Shown: piece after piece, positions 11,345 through 19,990 of the stretch
How positions within the stretch are numbered: position 1 is the first letter of the stretch
Layout of the letters: every line of letters starts with the position of its first letter
Assembly (NCBI RefSeq): GCF_030406325.1
Contig: NZ_JAUEQY010000015.1
Coordinates: forward strand, 62,001-126,000
Reading direction: 5' to 3'
DNA from: Actinomadura sp. DC4
GTDB lineage: Bacteria; Actinomycetota; Actinomycetes; Streptosporangiales; Streptosporangiaceae
DNA: 64,000 nucleotides
The notes under the pieces: generated by a model
Told to the model about the DNA's origin: nothing
The model's database searches: none
The model's input: only the letters and a program-made list of their open reading frames with translations
Position numbers and translations under genes: made by a program

Positions 11345-11887
11345 GCCTGCTCCCTTCCCGCCACCCGGCCGTCCTCACCGATGTGATCGGACCACGTCCA
11401 TTCTGTCGCCGCGCGTGAGTGGCGGTGGTCGCGAGCGTCATCGTGGCCGTGACGAAGGATCCGGGCAAGGTACGTGCCGAGGTGGTGAGCACTCTCGGCC
11501 CGGCCGGCACCCTCCCTGTCCACTGCGCGATGCCGGACCGCCAGGGGTTCGGGGGCGTACACGAACCGGTCGTCGCGGTCTCCGGCGTCGGATCGAAGAC
11601 GGCGAGTCCCGTGCCGACCTGCGCCGGCGGGTGTAGGGAGGGCAGAGCCGGCCGCGAGCCCGATACCTTGGCGCCCCGGTTCGGCCGGGGCAGGCCCTGG
11701 CCGCACTGGAAAGGTGCGGCCGGAGTCGGCCGGGCGTCCGGCGGGACCCGCGCTCGTGCCCGTGGCGTTCCTGCTCCGATCCGCGTGGCCGGCCCCCGGC
11801 CGGGGTGCGAGGCCGGAATCGGCCCCGGGCGCGGGCCGGGCCGGCGGGTAGTGTCGGCCGCGCAGATGGCCGACGTGGGGAGACGAT
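11345..11887. other. Intergenic region between divergent cyclase and S9 peptidase genes
   Basis: A 543-bp region between divergently transcribed genes, so it should hold both promoters. A purine-rich ribosome-binding site (ggggag, about 11877-11882) precedes the GTG of the S9 peptidase. A tagtgt hexamer near 11851-11856 is a possible -10 element. The open frames crossing the region have low-complexity Arg/Pro/Gly translations and no recognisable family, so I do not call a gene. Confidence 0.5.
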
Positions 11888-13837
11888 GTGACGCCGTTCC
11901 ATGACCTCGGAGAGTTCCTCGCCCTCCCGCGCGTGCAGGGGCTGTGTCTCTCACCGGACGGGGAACGGCTCGTCGCGGTCGTGCAGGCGCTCGCGGCCGA
12001 TCGTAAGAGCCACCGGACCTCCCTCTGGCGGGTCGACCCGCACGGGCGGGACGAGCCCCGCCGGCTGACGCGGTCCGCCGAAGGCGAGGGGAATCCCGCC
12101 TTCCGGCCCGACGGGACGCTGCTCTTCACCTCCGCCCGCCCGGACCCCGATTCGGAGAAGAACGAGCACGACACCCGCCTCTGGGCGCTCCCGGCCGACG
12201 GCGGTGAGCCCGGCCTCGTCCTCGACCGGCCCGGCGGCATCGAGGACTTCGCCGTCGCCGAAGACACCGGGACCCTGGTCTTCGCCGCCTCCGAACTCCC
12301 CGGCGCCGACCGCGAACGCGCCGGGCGGCGCAAGGAGGCGGGCGTCACGGCCACCCTCTACGAAGGCCTCCCGGTCCGCGACTGGGACCATCACGTGGGC
12401 CCGGCCGAGCGGCGCCTCTTCGTCGTCACAGGAACAGAAGAACCACGCGACCTCACCCCGGAGCCCGGCCAGGGACTGATGGGCCAGGCGTTCGCGATCT
12501 CCCCGGACGGCGCCACGGTCGTCACCGGCCGGTGGCTGCCGCAGCCGCGCGGCGAGCGCCGCTCCGAGCTCGTCGCGATCGACACCGCCACGGGCGAGCA
12601 GACCGTGCTCGCCACCGAGGACGGCGTCGACCTCCACACCCCCGCCATCTCACCGGACGGCCGCAGCGTCGTCTGCGTACGGGACCGGCACGCGACGTAC
12701 GACGAGGCGCGCCAGGAGACACTCTGGCTCGTCCCCCTGGACGGCGGGGAGGGCCGCGACCTGACCGCCGCCCTCGACCGGTGGCCCTCCGACCAGGTCT
12801 GGTCGCCGGACTCGCGCACCGTCTACTTCGGCGCCTACGACGCCGGCCGGTACCCGATCTTCCGCGTCGACGCCGGCTCCGGCGAGATCGAGCGGCTGAC
12901 CGGCGACGACGCCGCGTACGACGCCGTGGTGCCGGCCCCGGACGGACGGCGGGTGTACGCCCTGCGGTCCGCCATCGACGCCCCGCCGGCGCCCGTACGG
13001 CTCGACGTGACGCGACCGGAGCCACAGCCGCTGCGGCTCTTCGACGCCCCGGAAACGCCCGGCCGGGTCACCGAGGTCGAGACGGCCGAGGGGATCAGGG
13101 CCTGGCTCGTCCTCCCCGACGGGGCGGAAGAACCCGCGCCGCTGCTCCTGTGGGTGCACGGCGGCCCGCACTCCAGCTGGGCCGGCTGGCACTGGCGCTG
13201 GAACCCCTGGCTGATGGCGGCCCGCGGCTACGCCGTCCTGCTCCCGGACCCGGCGCTGTCCCTCGGGTACGGGCAGGACTTCGTGCGCCGGGGGCACGGG
13301 ACGTGGGCGACCCCGGCGTACGAGGACCTCATGGCGATCACCGACGCCGTCGTCGCGCGCGACGACATCGACGGGGCGCGGACCGCCGCCATGGGCGGCT
13401 CCTACGGCGGCTACATGGCCAACTGGATCGCCGGCCACACCGACCGGTTCCAGGCGATCGTCACGCACGCGAGCCGCTGGCCGCTCGGCGCGATGGTCAC
13501 CGCGGACATGGGGCACGGCCTCACCCGGGAGTTCGGCGACCCGGCCGAACGGCCCGAGCGCTGGACGGCCGGCGACCCGTCCGCGTACGCCGGCCGCATC
13601 CGTACCCCGATGCTCGTGATCCACGGCGACCGCGACTACCGCGTCCCGATCGGCCACGGTCTGTGGCTGTGGTCCGACCTCATGCGCCACGAGGTGGAGG
13701 CGAAGTTCCTCTACTTCCCGGACGAGAACCACTGGGTCCTCTCGCCCGGGAACGCGGCGGTCTGGTACGAGACCGTGTTCGCCTTCCTCGGCCGTCACCT
13801 GCTCGGCGAGAAGTGGGAGCGGCCGGACCTGCTGTAG
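11888..13837 (+). CDS. S9-family prolyl oligopeptidase-type peptidase
   Basis: A 649-aa serine peptidase of clan SC, family S9 (acylaminoacyl-peptidase/dipeptidyl-peptidase type). The first ~400 residues form a WD40-like beta-propeller with repeated SPDG and PDG turns. The last ~240 are an alpha/beta hydrolase domain with the oxyanion segment LLLWVHGGPHSSW, the nucleophile in AAMGGSYGGYMANW, the catalytic Asp in VIHGDRDYRVP and the His in PDENHWVL. It should cleave short peptides in the cytoplasm, since no signal peptide is seen. The GTG at 11888 has ggggag upstream. An ATG three bases earlier is followed at once by a stop. It meets the MarR gene tail to tail with one base between them. Confidence 0.93.
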   Translation: MTPFHDLGEFLALPRVQGLCLSPDGERLVAVVQALAADRKSHRTSLWRVDPHGRDEPRRLTRSAEGEGNPAFRPDGTLLFTSARPDPDSEKNEHDTRLWALPADGGEPGLVLDRPGGIEDFAVAEDTGTLVFAASELPGADRERAGRRKEAGVTATLYEGLPVRDWDHHVGPAERRLFVVTGTEEPRDLTPEPGQGLMGQAFAISPDGATVVTGRWLPQPRGERRSELVAIDTATGEQTVLATEDGVDLHTPAISPDGRSVVCVRDRHATYDEARQETLWLVPLDGGEGRDLTAALDRWPSDQVWSPDSRTVYFGAYDAGRYPIFRVDAGSGEIERLTGDDAAYDAVVPAPDGRRVYALRSAIDAPPAPVRLDVTRPEPQPLRLFDAPETPGRVTEVETAEGIRAWLVLPDGAEEPAPLLLWVHGGPHSSWAGWHWRWNPWLMAARGYAVLLPDPALSLGYGQDFVRRGHGTWATPAYEDLMAITDAVVARDDIDGARTAAMGGSYGGYMANWIAGHTDRFQAIVTHASRWPLGAMVTADMGHGLTREFGDPAERPERWTAGDPSAYAGRIRTPMLVIHGDRDYRVPIGHGLWLWSDLMRHEVEAKFLYFPDENHWVLSPGNAAVWYETVFAFLGRHLLGEKWERPDLL

Positions 13838-13838
13838 G

Positions 13839-14291
13839 TCAGCCCGAGACCTCGCGCTCGTACGCGCGGAGCGTCTCGATGAACATCGCGCGCTGCTCGC
13901 CGGTCAGCGGTGCGAGGGCCGTGCGCCACGCCCGCGCGCCGGCGGCCAGCCACGCGTCGACCGAGGCCCGGCTGTCCTCGGCGATGCTCACGATCGTACG
14001 GCGGCGGTCGGCCTCGTCCTCGCGCCGCTCGACGACGCCCTTGCGGCTCAGCTCGCCGACCATGAGGCTCACCGTCGTCGGCGCCACCTCGAGCCGGGCG
14101 GCGAGCTCGTTCACGCTCTGCGGGCCGTCGAAGACCAGGTAGGACAGCAGCGACAGGTGCCGCGGCGCGAGGTCGAGGGACCGGAGCCGCTCGGGGACCG
14201 GGATGCGCTTGGCCCGGCCGACCAGGCGGGGCATCAGCAGGAGCAGCGTGCGGACCCCTTCGTCGACGCTCGGCCCACGGTCGGTTGACAT
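13839..14291 (-). CDS. MarR-family transcriptional regulator
   Basis: A 150-aa MarR regulator. The winged helix is clear: PQSVNELAARLEVAPTTVSL, then VGELSRKGVVERREDEADRR with the wing residues DRRRTIVSI. The start at 14291 is the conserved N-terminus with ggag and aaggt upstream; the frame continues further without homology. It is divergent from the nitroreductase-hemerythrin gene. A perfect palindrome (14312-14328) lies between the two starts. MarR proteins usually repress themselves and the divergent gene until a phenolic or oxidising ligand binds, so this is the likely regulation here. Confidence 0.92.
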   Translation of the reverse strand: MSTDRGPSVDEGVRTLLLLMPRLVGRAKRIPVPERLRSLDLAPRHLSLLSYLVFDGPQSVNELAARLEVAPTTVSLMVGELSRKGVVERREDEADRRRTIVSIAEDSRASVDAWLAAGARAWRTALAPLTGEQRAMFIETLRAYEREVSG

Positions 14292-14311
14292 ACCTTGATC
14301 TCCAAAATAGC

Positions 14312-14328
14312 TTTGCTTTGAAAGCAAA
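14312..14328. promoter_or_regulatory. Perfect palindrome between marR and nitroreductase starts (putative MarR operator)
   Basis: tttgcttt (14312-14319), a central g, then aaagcaaa (14321-14328): a perfect 17-bp inverted repeat in an AT-rich island within otherwise GC-rich DNA. It lies 20 bp upstream of the marR start and 30 bp upstream of the opposite start. Size, symmetry and position fit a MarR dimer site. Confidence 0.75.
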
Positions 14329-14358
14329 ATGTCCTTCTCGTCAGAAGGGTACCGACCC

Positions 14359-15162
14359 ATGTCGGAGTGGAACGAGAAGATCATCGCGGAGTTCCGCGCC
14401 AATGAGGGCAGGGTCGGCGGCCCCTTCGAGGGCGCGCCGCTCCTCCTGCTGACCACCGTCGGCGCGCGTACCGGGGCACTGCGGATCAACCCCCTTGTCT
14501 ATCTGCGCGACGGCGGGCGCGTCCTGGTCTTCGCCTCCAACGGGGGCGCGCCGGCGCATCCGGCGTGGTACCACAATTTGCTCGCGCGGCCGCAGGTCAC
14601 GGTCGAGATCGGCACCGAGACGTACGCCGGGTTCGCCCATCCGCTGGAGGGCGAGGAGCGCGACACGCTGTACGCCCGGCAGGCCGGGATCAACCCGGGC
14701 TTCGCCGGCTACCAGGCGGGTACGGCCCGCGTGATCCCCGTCGTGGCCGTCTACCGCGACGACCCCGAGCGCACCCGTGCGCTGGGCGACGAACTGGTGC
14801 GGATCCACGCCGGCCTCCGCGCGGAGCTGGCCGCGGTCCTGGCGGGCGTCGACGGGCCGGCGCGCGGCCTGGACATCCAGCTGCGCGAACGCTGCGTGGC
14901 CTTCTGCGACGCGGTCCACGAGCACCACGAGAAGGAGGCCGGCGGTGGCTTCCGGCTCCTGGAACAGCGCTATCCCGGCCTCGCACCGGTGCTCGCCGTG
15001 CTGCGCCGCGAACACGAGGAGCTGGCCGTTCTCCGTACGCGGTTCCGCGCGACCCTGACCGAAGGCGGCGATCCGGCCGGGCTGCACCACCTGGCGAAGG
15101 AGATCGAGGCCCACTTCGACCGCGAGGAACGCCGGCTCGTACCGGCGCTGAACGCGCTCTGA
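14359..15162 (+). CDS. Deazaflavin (F420)-dependent nitroreductase-like domain fused to hemerythrin HHE domain
   Basis: A 267-aa two-domain protein. Residues about 3-135 match the DDN-type nitroreductase/quinone reductase family (FEGAPLLLLTTVGARTGALR, PLVYLRDGGRVLVFASNGG, PAWYHNLLARPQVTVEIG), which binds coenzyme F420. Residues about 145-265 look like a hemerythrin cation-binding domain with the ligand series RIHAGL, HEHHEKEAGG, LRREHEELAVLR and EAHFDREERRL, able to hold a di-iron centre. A role in redox, oxygen or nitrosative defence is inferred. I chose the ATG at 14359, which has gaaggg nine bases upstream; an ATG at 14329 overlaps the operator palindrome and has no ribosome-binding site. 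Regulation by the divergent MarR protein is likely. Confidence 0.85.
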   Translation: MSEWNEKIIAEFRANEGRVGGPFEGAPLLLLTTVGARTGALRINPLVYLRDGGRVLVFASNGGAPAHPAWYHNLLARPQVTVEIGTETYAGFAHPLEGEERDTLYARQAGINPGFAGYQAGTARVIPVVAVYRDDPERTRALGDELVRIHAGLRAELAAVLAGVDGPARGLDIQLRERCVAFCDAVHEHHEKEAGGGFRLLEQRYPGLAPVLAVLRREHEELAVLRTRFRATLTEGGDPAGLHHLAKEIEAHFDREERRLVPALNAL

Positions 15163-15265
15163 CGCCTTGCCGAACGCCCTTTCGCGATGATCCGGGCGAA
15201 TCCTAGGATTCCGTCTGGTCCGTGCGGGTGATCACTCGCGCCGGGCCGCGATCCGGGAGGTGCGC

Positions 15266-16852
15266 ATGATCGGTGGACGGTGGGTCAGGGGAGCGGCCGC
15301 GGCGGCGATGCTGTCAGGAGGGCTTCAGGCCCTGCCGGCCCAGGCGGAGACACCCGCCGAGACCCGTACGGTCCGCACCGTCGCCCCCGGCGTCACGCTC
15401 ACGACGATCGACCGCGGCGCGCTCTCGCCGGGTGACTTCTCCACGGTCAACGTCGGCATCCCGACCTCCGAGGACGTCCCGCCCGACCCGGACCCGGACG
15501 CCGTCACCGCCGTGCTCGGCACCAAGGAGACCGCCGACCGCGTCGCCGCGCAGCTGAGCGCCGCGGGCTGGACCGGGCGGGTGGAGGCCGTACGGATGCC
15601 GAGGTTCGCCGACGCCGGGCCGGGGCTGCTCGGGTACCGCGTCCGCGTCGGTCACTACGCCACCGAGGCCGAGGCGACCGCGGAGGCGGCGCGGCTGACG
15701 GCGGCGGGGTTCAGACCGTCGGTGAGCTTCACCGGCCAGGACGGCGAGGCGACGACCGGCCCCTGGGCGATCCATGCGCTGACCGTCGACTTCCGCGCCT
15801 TCCACGGGACAGTGGCGGAGACGCACGACGCGACGCTGGCCGGACGGCGTACGACCAGCGCGATCGCCAGGGACACCGGCGCCCTCGCCGCGGTGAACGG
15901 CGGGTTCTTCGTCATCTCCGGCACGGACGGCGTGGTCGGCGACTCGGCCGGCGTCATCGTGGAGCACGGCCGCCTGCTGCACGACGCGACGAACGGCCGG
16001 GTGGCGGCGATCCTGCGCGACGGCGGGCGACGGTTGCAGCTCACGAAGCTCTGGACACGGATCGGCCTGGCCGCCTCGCGCGGGCCGGTGCACCAGGTGG
16101 CCGGGCTCAACCGCGCGCCGGGCCTGATCCGCGACTGCGGCGGCCGTACGGGCGACGTCCCGACGTCTACGCCGCTGATGGACGTCACGTGCACGAACCC
16201 GAACGAGATGGTCGCGTTCACCCCGGAGTTCGGCTCACCGCTGCCGACCGGCGCCGGCTCCGCGGCGGTGCTCGACGCGCGCGGCAGGGTGGTCTCCGAG
16301 GGACCGCGTACGGTGCTCACGGTGCCCGCGGGAGGCGAGGTCGTCGAGGCGATCGGCACTGAGGCGGCCTGGCTCGACGCGCACGCCACCGTGGGGACGC
16401 GCCTGCGGACGACCACCCGGATCACCGGGCCGGACGGCCGCCCGCTGGGGTTCGGCCCGCGTGACTCGGCGGTCAACGGCGGCCCCCGGCTCGTCACCGG
16501 CGGACGCGTCACGATCGAGCCGCGCGCCGACGGCCTCCTCCACCCCGGCGACCCGTCCTACTTCTACGGCTGGGGCATCCGGCGCAACCCGCGCACGATG
16601 ATCGGCGTCGACCGGCGCGGACGGCTGCTGCTGGTGGAGGCCGACGGCCGGTACGCCGCGCACAGCCAGGGGCTGAGCATCCCGGAGGCCGGAGAGCTGA
16701 TGCGCTCGCTCGGCGCCGTACAGGCGATGAACCTCGACGGCGGCGGCTCGTCGACGATGGTCGTCGGCGGGGCGGTGGTCAACACGCCGTCCGACGCGAC
16801 GGGCGAGCGGCCGGTCGGCGACGCGGTGGTGGTCCTTCCCGCCGGTCACTGA
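15266..16852 (+). CDS. Secreted phosphodiester glycosidase (NAGPA-like) with SPOR-like domain
   Basis: A 528-aa exported protein. Residues 1-28 are a signal peptide ending near ALPAQA. Residues about 75-150 look like a SPOR peptidoglycan-binding repeat, with two alpha-beta units (ADRVAAQLSAAGW; YRVRVGHYATEAEATAEAAR). From about residue 175 the phosphodiester glycosidase (NAGPA) domain follows, with AAVNGGFFVISG near residue 208, SAVNGGPRLV, MIGVDRRGRLLLVEADGR and the signature AMNLDGGGSSTMVV near residue 487. The family removes GlcNAc from phosphodiesters in animals and acts in exopolysaccharide or wall metabolism in bacteria; the target here is unknown. I chose the ATG at 15266, with gggagg five bases upstream. 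Confidence 0.88.
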   Translation: MIGGRWVRGAAAAAMLSGGLQALPAQAETPAETRTVRTVAPGVTLTTIDRGALSPGDFSTVNVGIPTSEDVPPDPDPDAVTAVLGTKETADRVAAQLSAAGWTGRVEAVRMPRFADAGPGLLGYRVRVGHYATEAEATAEAARLTAAGFRPSVSFTGQDGEATTGPWAIHALTVDFRAFHGTVAETHDATLAGRRTTSAIARDTGALAAVNGGFFVISGTDGVVGDSAGVIVEHGRLLHDATNGRVAAILRDGGRRLQLTKLWTRIGLAASRGPVHQVAGLNRAPGLIRDCGGRTGDVPTSTPLMDVTCTNPNEMVAFTPEFGSPLPTGAGSAAVLDARGRVVSEGPRTVLTVPAGGEVVEAIGTEAAWLDAHATVGTRLRTTTRITGPDGRPLGFGPRDSAVNGGPRLVTGGRVTIEPRADGLLHPGDPSYFYGWGIRRNPRTMIGVDRRGRLLLVEADGRYAAHSQGLSIPEAGELMRSLGAVQAMNLDGGGSSTMVVGGAVVNTPSDATGERPVGDAVVVLPAGH

Positions 16853-16877
16853 GGCCCCGTTGCCCGGGGATCGGGAA

Positions 16878-16918
16878 AGGCCGCCTGGCACGGCACCGGT
16901 CTCTCGGTACGGCGGCCT
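16878..16918. terminator. Bidirectional hairpin between convergent genes
   Basis: Arms aggccgcc (16878-16885) and ggcggcct (16911-16918), with a second small stem accg/cggt inside, located between the ends of the glycosidase gene and the leftward hypothetical gene. It is placed to stop transcription from both sides. Confidence 0.6.
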
Positions 16919-16927
16919 CCCGGCTGT

Positions 16928-17287
16928 TCAGAACCTCGGAGGGCTCACGCGGTCGTAGGACTGCCGCTGGGCCGTACGGCCGGATCCGGCGGCGCGCGTC
17001 GCGACGGCGTCTTCGGCCGCGGGTGGTGAGAGCACACGGGAGATGACCCGTACGGCGTCCGGGATGTGGGCGGCCGGGCTGATCGGCTCACCCCAGGACC
17101 ACCACCACATCAGGCTTTCGTCGCCGTGGGGCAGCGGCATGCAGCACACCGTCTCGGTCAGCCGCGCGTGCCGGCCGGGCGCGCCGACCCGTACGCGCGT
17201 GGGCGCGAGAACCTCGGCTACGAGCCCCGCTTTGGTGCAGTCGTCGGCGAGTTTCTCGGCGAGCAGATGAACGTCATCATTTGTCAT
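16928..17287 (-). CDS. Hypothetical protein divergent from XRE/TPR regulator
   Basis: A 119-aa protein with no recognised domain. It begins MTNDDVHLLAEKLADDCTKA and contains a Trp-rich centre (LMWWWSWGEPI), a predicted small beta segment (VRVGAPGRHARLTETVCCM) and a disordered Arg/Pro-rich end. Small proteins of this kind are common next to XRE/TPR regulators of the BldB/AbaA-like systems in actinomycetes, so a regulatory partner role is a reasonable guess, though not shown by sequence. Divergent from the XRE gene across an AT-rich promoter region of about 127 bp. Confidence 0.7.
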   Translation of the reverse strand: MTNDDVHLLAEKLADDCTKAGLVAEVLAPTRVRVGAPGRHARLTETVCCMPLPHGDESLMWWWSWGEPISPAAHIPDAVRVISRVLSPPAAEDAVATRAAGSGRTAQRQSYDRVSPPRF

Positions 17288-17414
17288 TTAGGCATAACTC
17301 CATCTCCCGGCGACGTTTAGCGACCGGGATGGCGATGTCATGTAATAAGAAAGCATGCACTAGAGGATGCGATATCGGTAGCGCGCCAGTTCTTAGGGTC
17401 ATACGGTTACCCGC

Positions 17415-18539
17415 ATGGACGCGGACGTTCTCCCCAAAGCACTAAAAGCGATCATGACTAGACAGGGTTGGTCACAAACGGATCTCGCGGCTGAGTTGGG
17501 AGTATCGCAGTCATGGGTCTCGCAGACCTCACGCGGTGTAAAAGACAGCGGTATCGCCAAGGTGCAGCGTCTTCTCGACCGCATTGGCTGGGAAGTTCGC
17601 ATAACCCCCAAAACGGAAGAAGACCCCGTGAAGCGAAGAGATTTCGTCACGGCGGTGGGGTCTATCGCCTTCGTGCCCTCCCCGAAAGTCGGCCCGTACC
17701 AAGATCCAGAATATGTACGGGCGCTGGCGGATCGGCTCGCCCGCGACAGATATGAACAAGGCGGCATTCCGGTCGCCTCCACCGCAATACGACACATGAA
17801 AAAAGTCGAGTTCGCCATATCCGGTAATGATCGACAACTGCAGGCGGCGGCCTCCGGCCTCGCCTGTGAGACGGCGCGGATCTTCTACGACGCGCGCCGC
17901 TACGACGCGGCCCAGCGCGCCGGCTCGTTCGCCCTGCAGCTCGCACGCCGCTCCGACGACGTCGACGGCCAGGCCAGCGCGTGCAGCGTGCTGAGCCGGA
18001 TCTGCATCGACCGGCGCCACGGCGACCGCGGGATCATGTACGCCCGGCGCGGCCTGGCCCTCCCCGAGCTGGCCCCGGTACAACGGGCCTGGCTGAAGCT
18101 CCGCCTGGCCCGCTCGCTGGCCCTGGTCTCCGGCCAGGAGCGCACCGCACGCGACCGCCTGGCCGAACTCGGCGACACCGAGGGCTTCTCCCCGTACGAG
18201 AAGGCCGACATGACCGGCAACGTCGGCGTCGCGCTGGCCGGCATGCGCGCCTATCCGCACGCCCACGAGGCGATCACCGAGGCGGTGCGTCTCAGCGAAC
18301 GCTGCTCCCCGCTGCTGCTCGTGGCGTACCAGGCGTGGCAGGTCGAGGTGGCGATGACGGCGGGCGAGCCCTTAGCGGCCGCCGACCATATGACCAGACT
18401 CGCCCGCATCGCCCCGATGGTCTCCTCGGCTCGGGTGAACTCCCACGTGGCCGGCCTGCTCACGCAGTCGGCCCGCTGGAAGGACGTCCCGGAGATGCGC
18501 GAGGCGCGCGAGCACCTGACGTCGGTCCAGCCGGACTGA
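17415..18539 (+). CDS. XRE-family regulator with N-terminal helix-turn-helix and TPR-like C-terminus
   Basis: A 374-aa protein. Residues about 5-55 are a Cro/C1-type helix-turn-helix (MTRQGWSQTDLAAELGVSQS, then WVSQTSRGV). Residues 120-370 are helical repeats of TPR type (EQGGIPVASTAIRHMKK, ARRSDDVDGQASACSVLSRI). This is the layout of the actinobacterial regulators that sense peptides or metabolites. The first 450 bases use many AT-ending codons (aaa, ata, aga, gaa) and stand out from the rest of the gene and window. The start ATG at 17415 follows gttaccc, with no clear ribosome-binding site, so the mRNA may be leaderless. Confidence 0.88.
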   Translation: MDADVLPKALKAIMTRQGWSQTDLAAELGVSQSWVSQTSRGVKDSGIAKVQRLLDRIGWEVRITPKTEEDPVKRRDFVTAVGSIAFVPSPKVGPYQDPEYVRALADRLARDRYEQGGIPVASTAIRHMKKVEFAISGNDRQLQAAASGLACETARIFYDARRYDAAQRAGSFALQLARRSDDVDGQASACSVLSRICIDRRHGDRGIMYARRGLALPELAPVQRAWLKLRLARSLALVSGQERTARDRLAELGDTEGFSPYEKADMTGNVGVALAGMRAYPHAHEAITEAVRLSERCSPLLLVAYQAWQVEVAMTAGEPLAAADHMTRLARIAPMVSSARVNSHVAGLLTQSARWKDVPEMREAREHLTSVQPD

Positions 18540-18583
18540 TCGGCGGCGCTCATTGTCGGAGGGTGCGGGTAGCGTGCGGGTTC

Positions 18584-19774
18584 ATGGTGGCCGGGGGAGA
18601 GTTGCGGGCGGCGAGGATGCGATCCCAGCTGCTCGCGGGCCCTCCCGCGAGTGACGCCGTGGCGGCGGTCACCCGCGTGGTCGGGGTCCAGGCCCAGTCA
18701 CCGGGCCCACCACGGCTGGCCGTCCGCGCGCGTACGTCGAGCGTCGTCGCGGGAGACGTCGACCGTTTGTGCGCCGACCGTACCCTGGTGTGCACCTGGG
18801 CGATGCGCGGCACGCTCCACCTGGTCCCGGCCGCGGACGTCCGGTGGCTGGTGGGCCTGCTCGGCCCGGTCTTCACGCGGAAGGACCGGCGCCGCCGGGA
18901 GACGCTGGGCCTGGACGAGCGCACGTGCGAACGGGGCCTCGAGGCGATCGTGACCGTCCTGAGGCCGTCGGGGCCGCTCACCCGGGCCGAGCTGATCACG
19001 TCCATCGCGAACGAGGGCGTGCACGTCGACGCCACGACGCAGGCCCCGGCGCACCTGCTGATGTACGCCGCCACGACGGGCCTCCTCTGCCGCGGCCCGG
19101 ACACGGGACCGGGCCGGTCGCGCGGCGGAGGAGGAGCGCGGGCGCACGAGCCGACCTACGTGCTGCTGGACGAATGGGTACCCGGTGGGCGCCGGCTGGA
19201 ACGCGACGAGGCGCTCGCCGAGCTGGCCCGGCGCTACCTCGCCGGTCACGGCCCGGCCCGCGTCGCGGACCTGCTCGCCTGGTCCGGCCTGCCGGCGGCG
19301 GACGGCCGGAGGGCCTTCGAGCTCATCGCCGACGAGACCGAGCACACCGGGCCCGGGCATGCCGGCTCCGAGTTGGTGGCGCTCCCCGCTACCGGATCTG
19401 AGCGTGCAGGTCCCGGGCGCGTGGGCCCCGAGCGTGCCGGCTCTGAGCCGGCGCCGCTCCCCGGCATGGGCTACGAAGAGGGCCGACCTCGCCTGCTCGG
19501 CCACTTCGACCCGCTCCTGCTCGGCTACCGGGGGCGCGACCTCGTCCTCGACCCCGCGTACGGGAAACGCATCCAGGCCGGCGGCGGTTTCGTCCAGCCC
19601 GCGATCGTCGTGGACGGCCGCGTGGCCGGCACCTGGCGCCTCAACCGGTCCACGCGCACCGCCGAGATCGCCCTGGAACCCTTCACCGGCCTGCCACCGG
19701 CCGTCCGCGAGGCCCTGCACGCCGAGGCCGAGGACATCGGCCGCTTCCTCGGCCACCCGGTGACCCTCGCCTGA
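18584..19774 (+). CDS. Winged-helix DNA-binding domain protein (AlkZ/HTH_42 family)
   Basis: A 396-aa member of the winged-helix family that includes AlkZ, the DNA glycosylase that unhooks interstrand crosslinks. Seen landmarks are the N-terminal LGVQAQ-like block (VVGVQAQSPGPPRLAVRART), CTWAMRGTLHLVPAADVRW, the basic helix FTRKDRRRRETLG, RYLAGHGPARVADLLAWSGL, and the C-terminal LLGHFDPLLLGYRGRD and VDGRVAGTWRLN. The QxQ and HLVP-type motifs agree with the glycosylase family, but a repair role is inference. Residues about 255-300 are a low-complexity Gly/Ser/Pro/Glu insertion made of imperfect repeats. The start ATG 18584 follows gcgggttc, with no strong ribosome-binding site. Confidence 0.82.
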   Translation: MVAGGELRAARMRSQLLAGPPASDAVAAVTRVVGVQAQSPGPPRLAVRARTSSVVAGDVDRLCADRTLVCTWAMRGTLHLVPAADVRWLVGLLGPVFTRKDRRRRETLGLDERTCERGLEAIVTVLRPSGPLTRAELITSIANEGVHVDATTQAPAHLLMYAATTGLLCRGPDTGPGRSRGGGGARAHEPTYVLLDEWVPGGRRLERDEALAELARRYLAGHGPARVADLLAWSGLPAADGRRAFELIADETEHTGPGHAGSELVALPATGSERAGPGRVGPERAGSEPAPLPGMGYEEGRPRLLGHFDPLLLGYRGRDLVLDPAYGKRIQAGGGFVQPAIVVDGRVAGTWRLNRSTRTAEIALEPFTGLPPAVREALHAEAEDIGRFLGHPVTLA

Positions 19775-19799
19775 GCCCCCGACCCGGCCGCCACCCGCC

Positions 19800-19990
19800 T
19801 CAGAGGCGGCACGCGTCAGATGGCGGCGGGCCGTAGACGGTGGCGGGGGTCAAACGGTGGCGGGGCTCAGAGGGTGGCGGGCCGTAGACGGCGGCGCGTC
19901 CTCAGACGGTGGTGGGGTTCGGTCGGCGGCACGCCTCAGACGATGGCACGCCTCAGACGGTGGCGGGCGTAGACGGCGGCGGGGCTCAGG
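19800..19990. repeat. Degenerate short tandem repeat array (about 16-17 bp unit)
   Basis: About eleven imperfect copies of a unit close to tcagacggtggcggg fill the space between the convergent winged-helix and LacI genes. Variants such as tcagatggcggcggg, gtagacggtggcggg and tcagacgatggcacg can be seen. Copies differ by substitutions and by short spacers, so the array is old rather than freshly expanded. The last copies run into the end of the LacI gene. No coding function is evident. Confidence 0.7.

Noticed and set aside
11419-11904. 161-codon plus-strand frame in the cyclase/S9 intergenic region
   Set aside because: Translation is low-complexity Arg/Gly/Pro with no family likeness, and it overlaps the start of the S9 gene in another frame.
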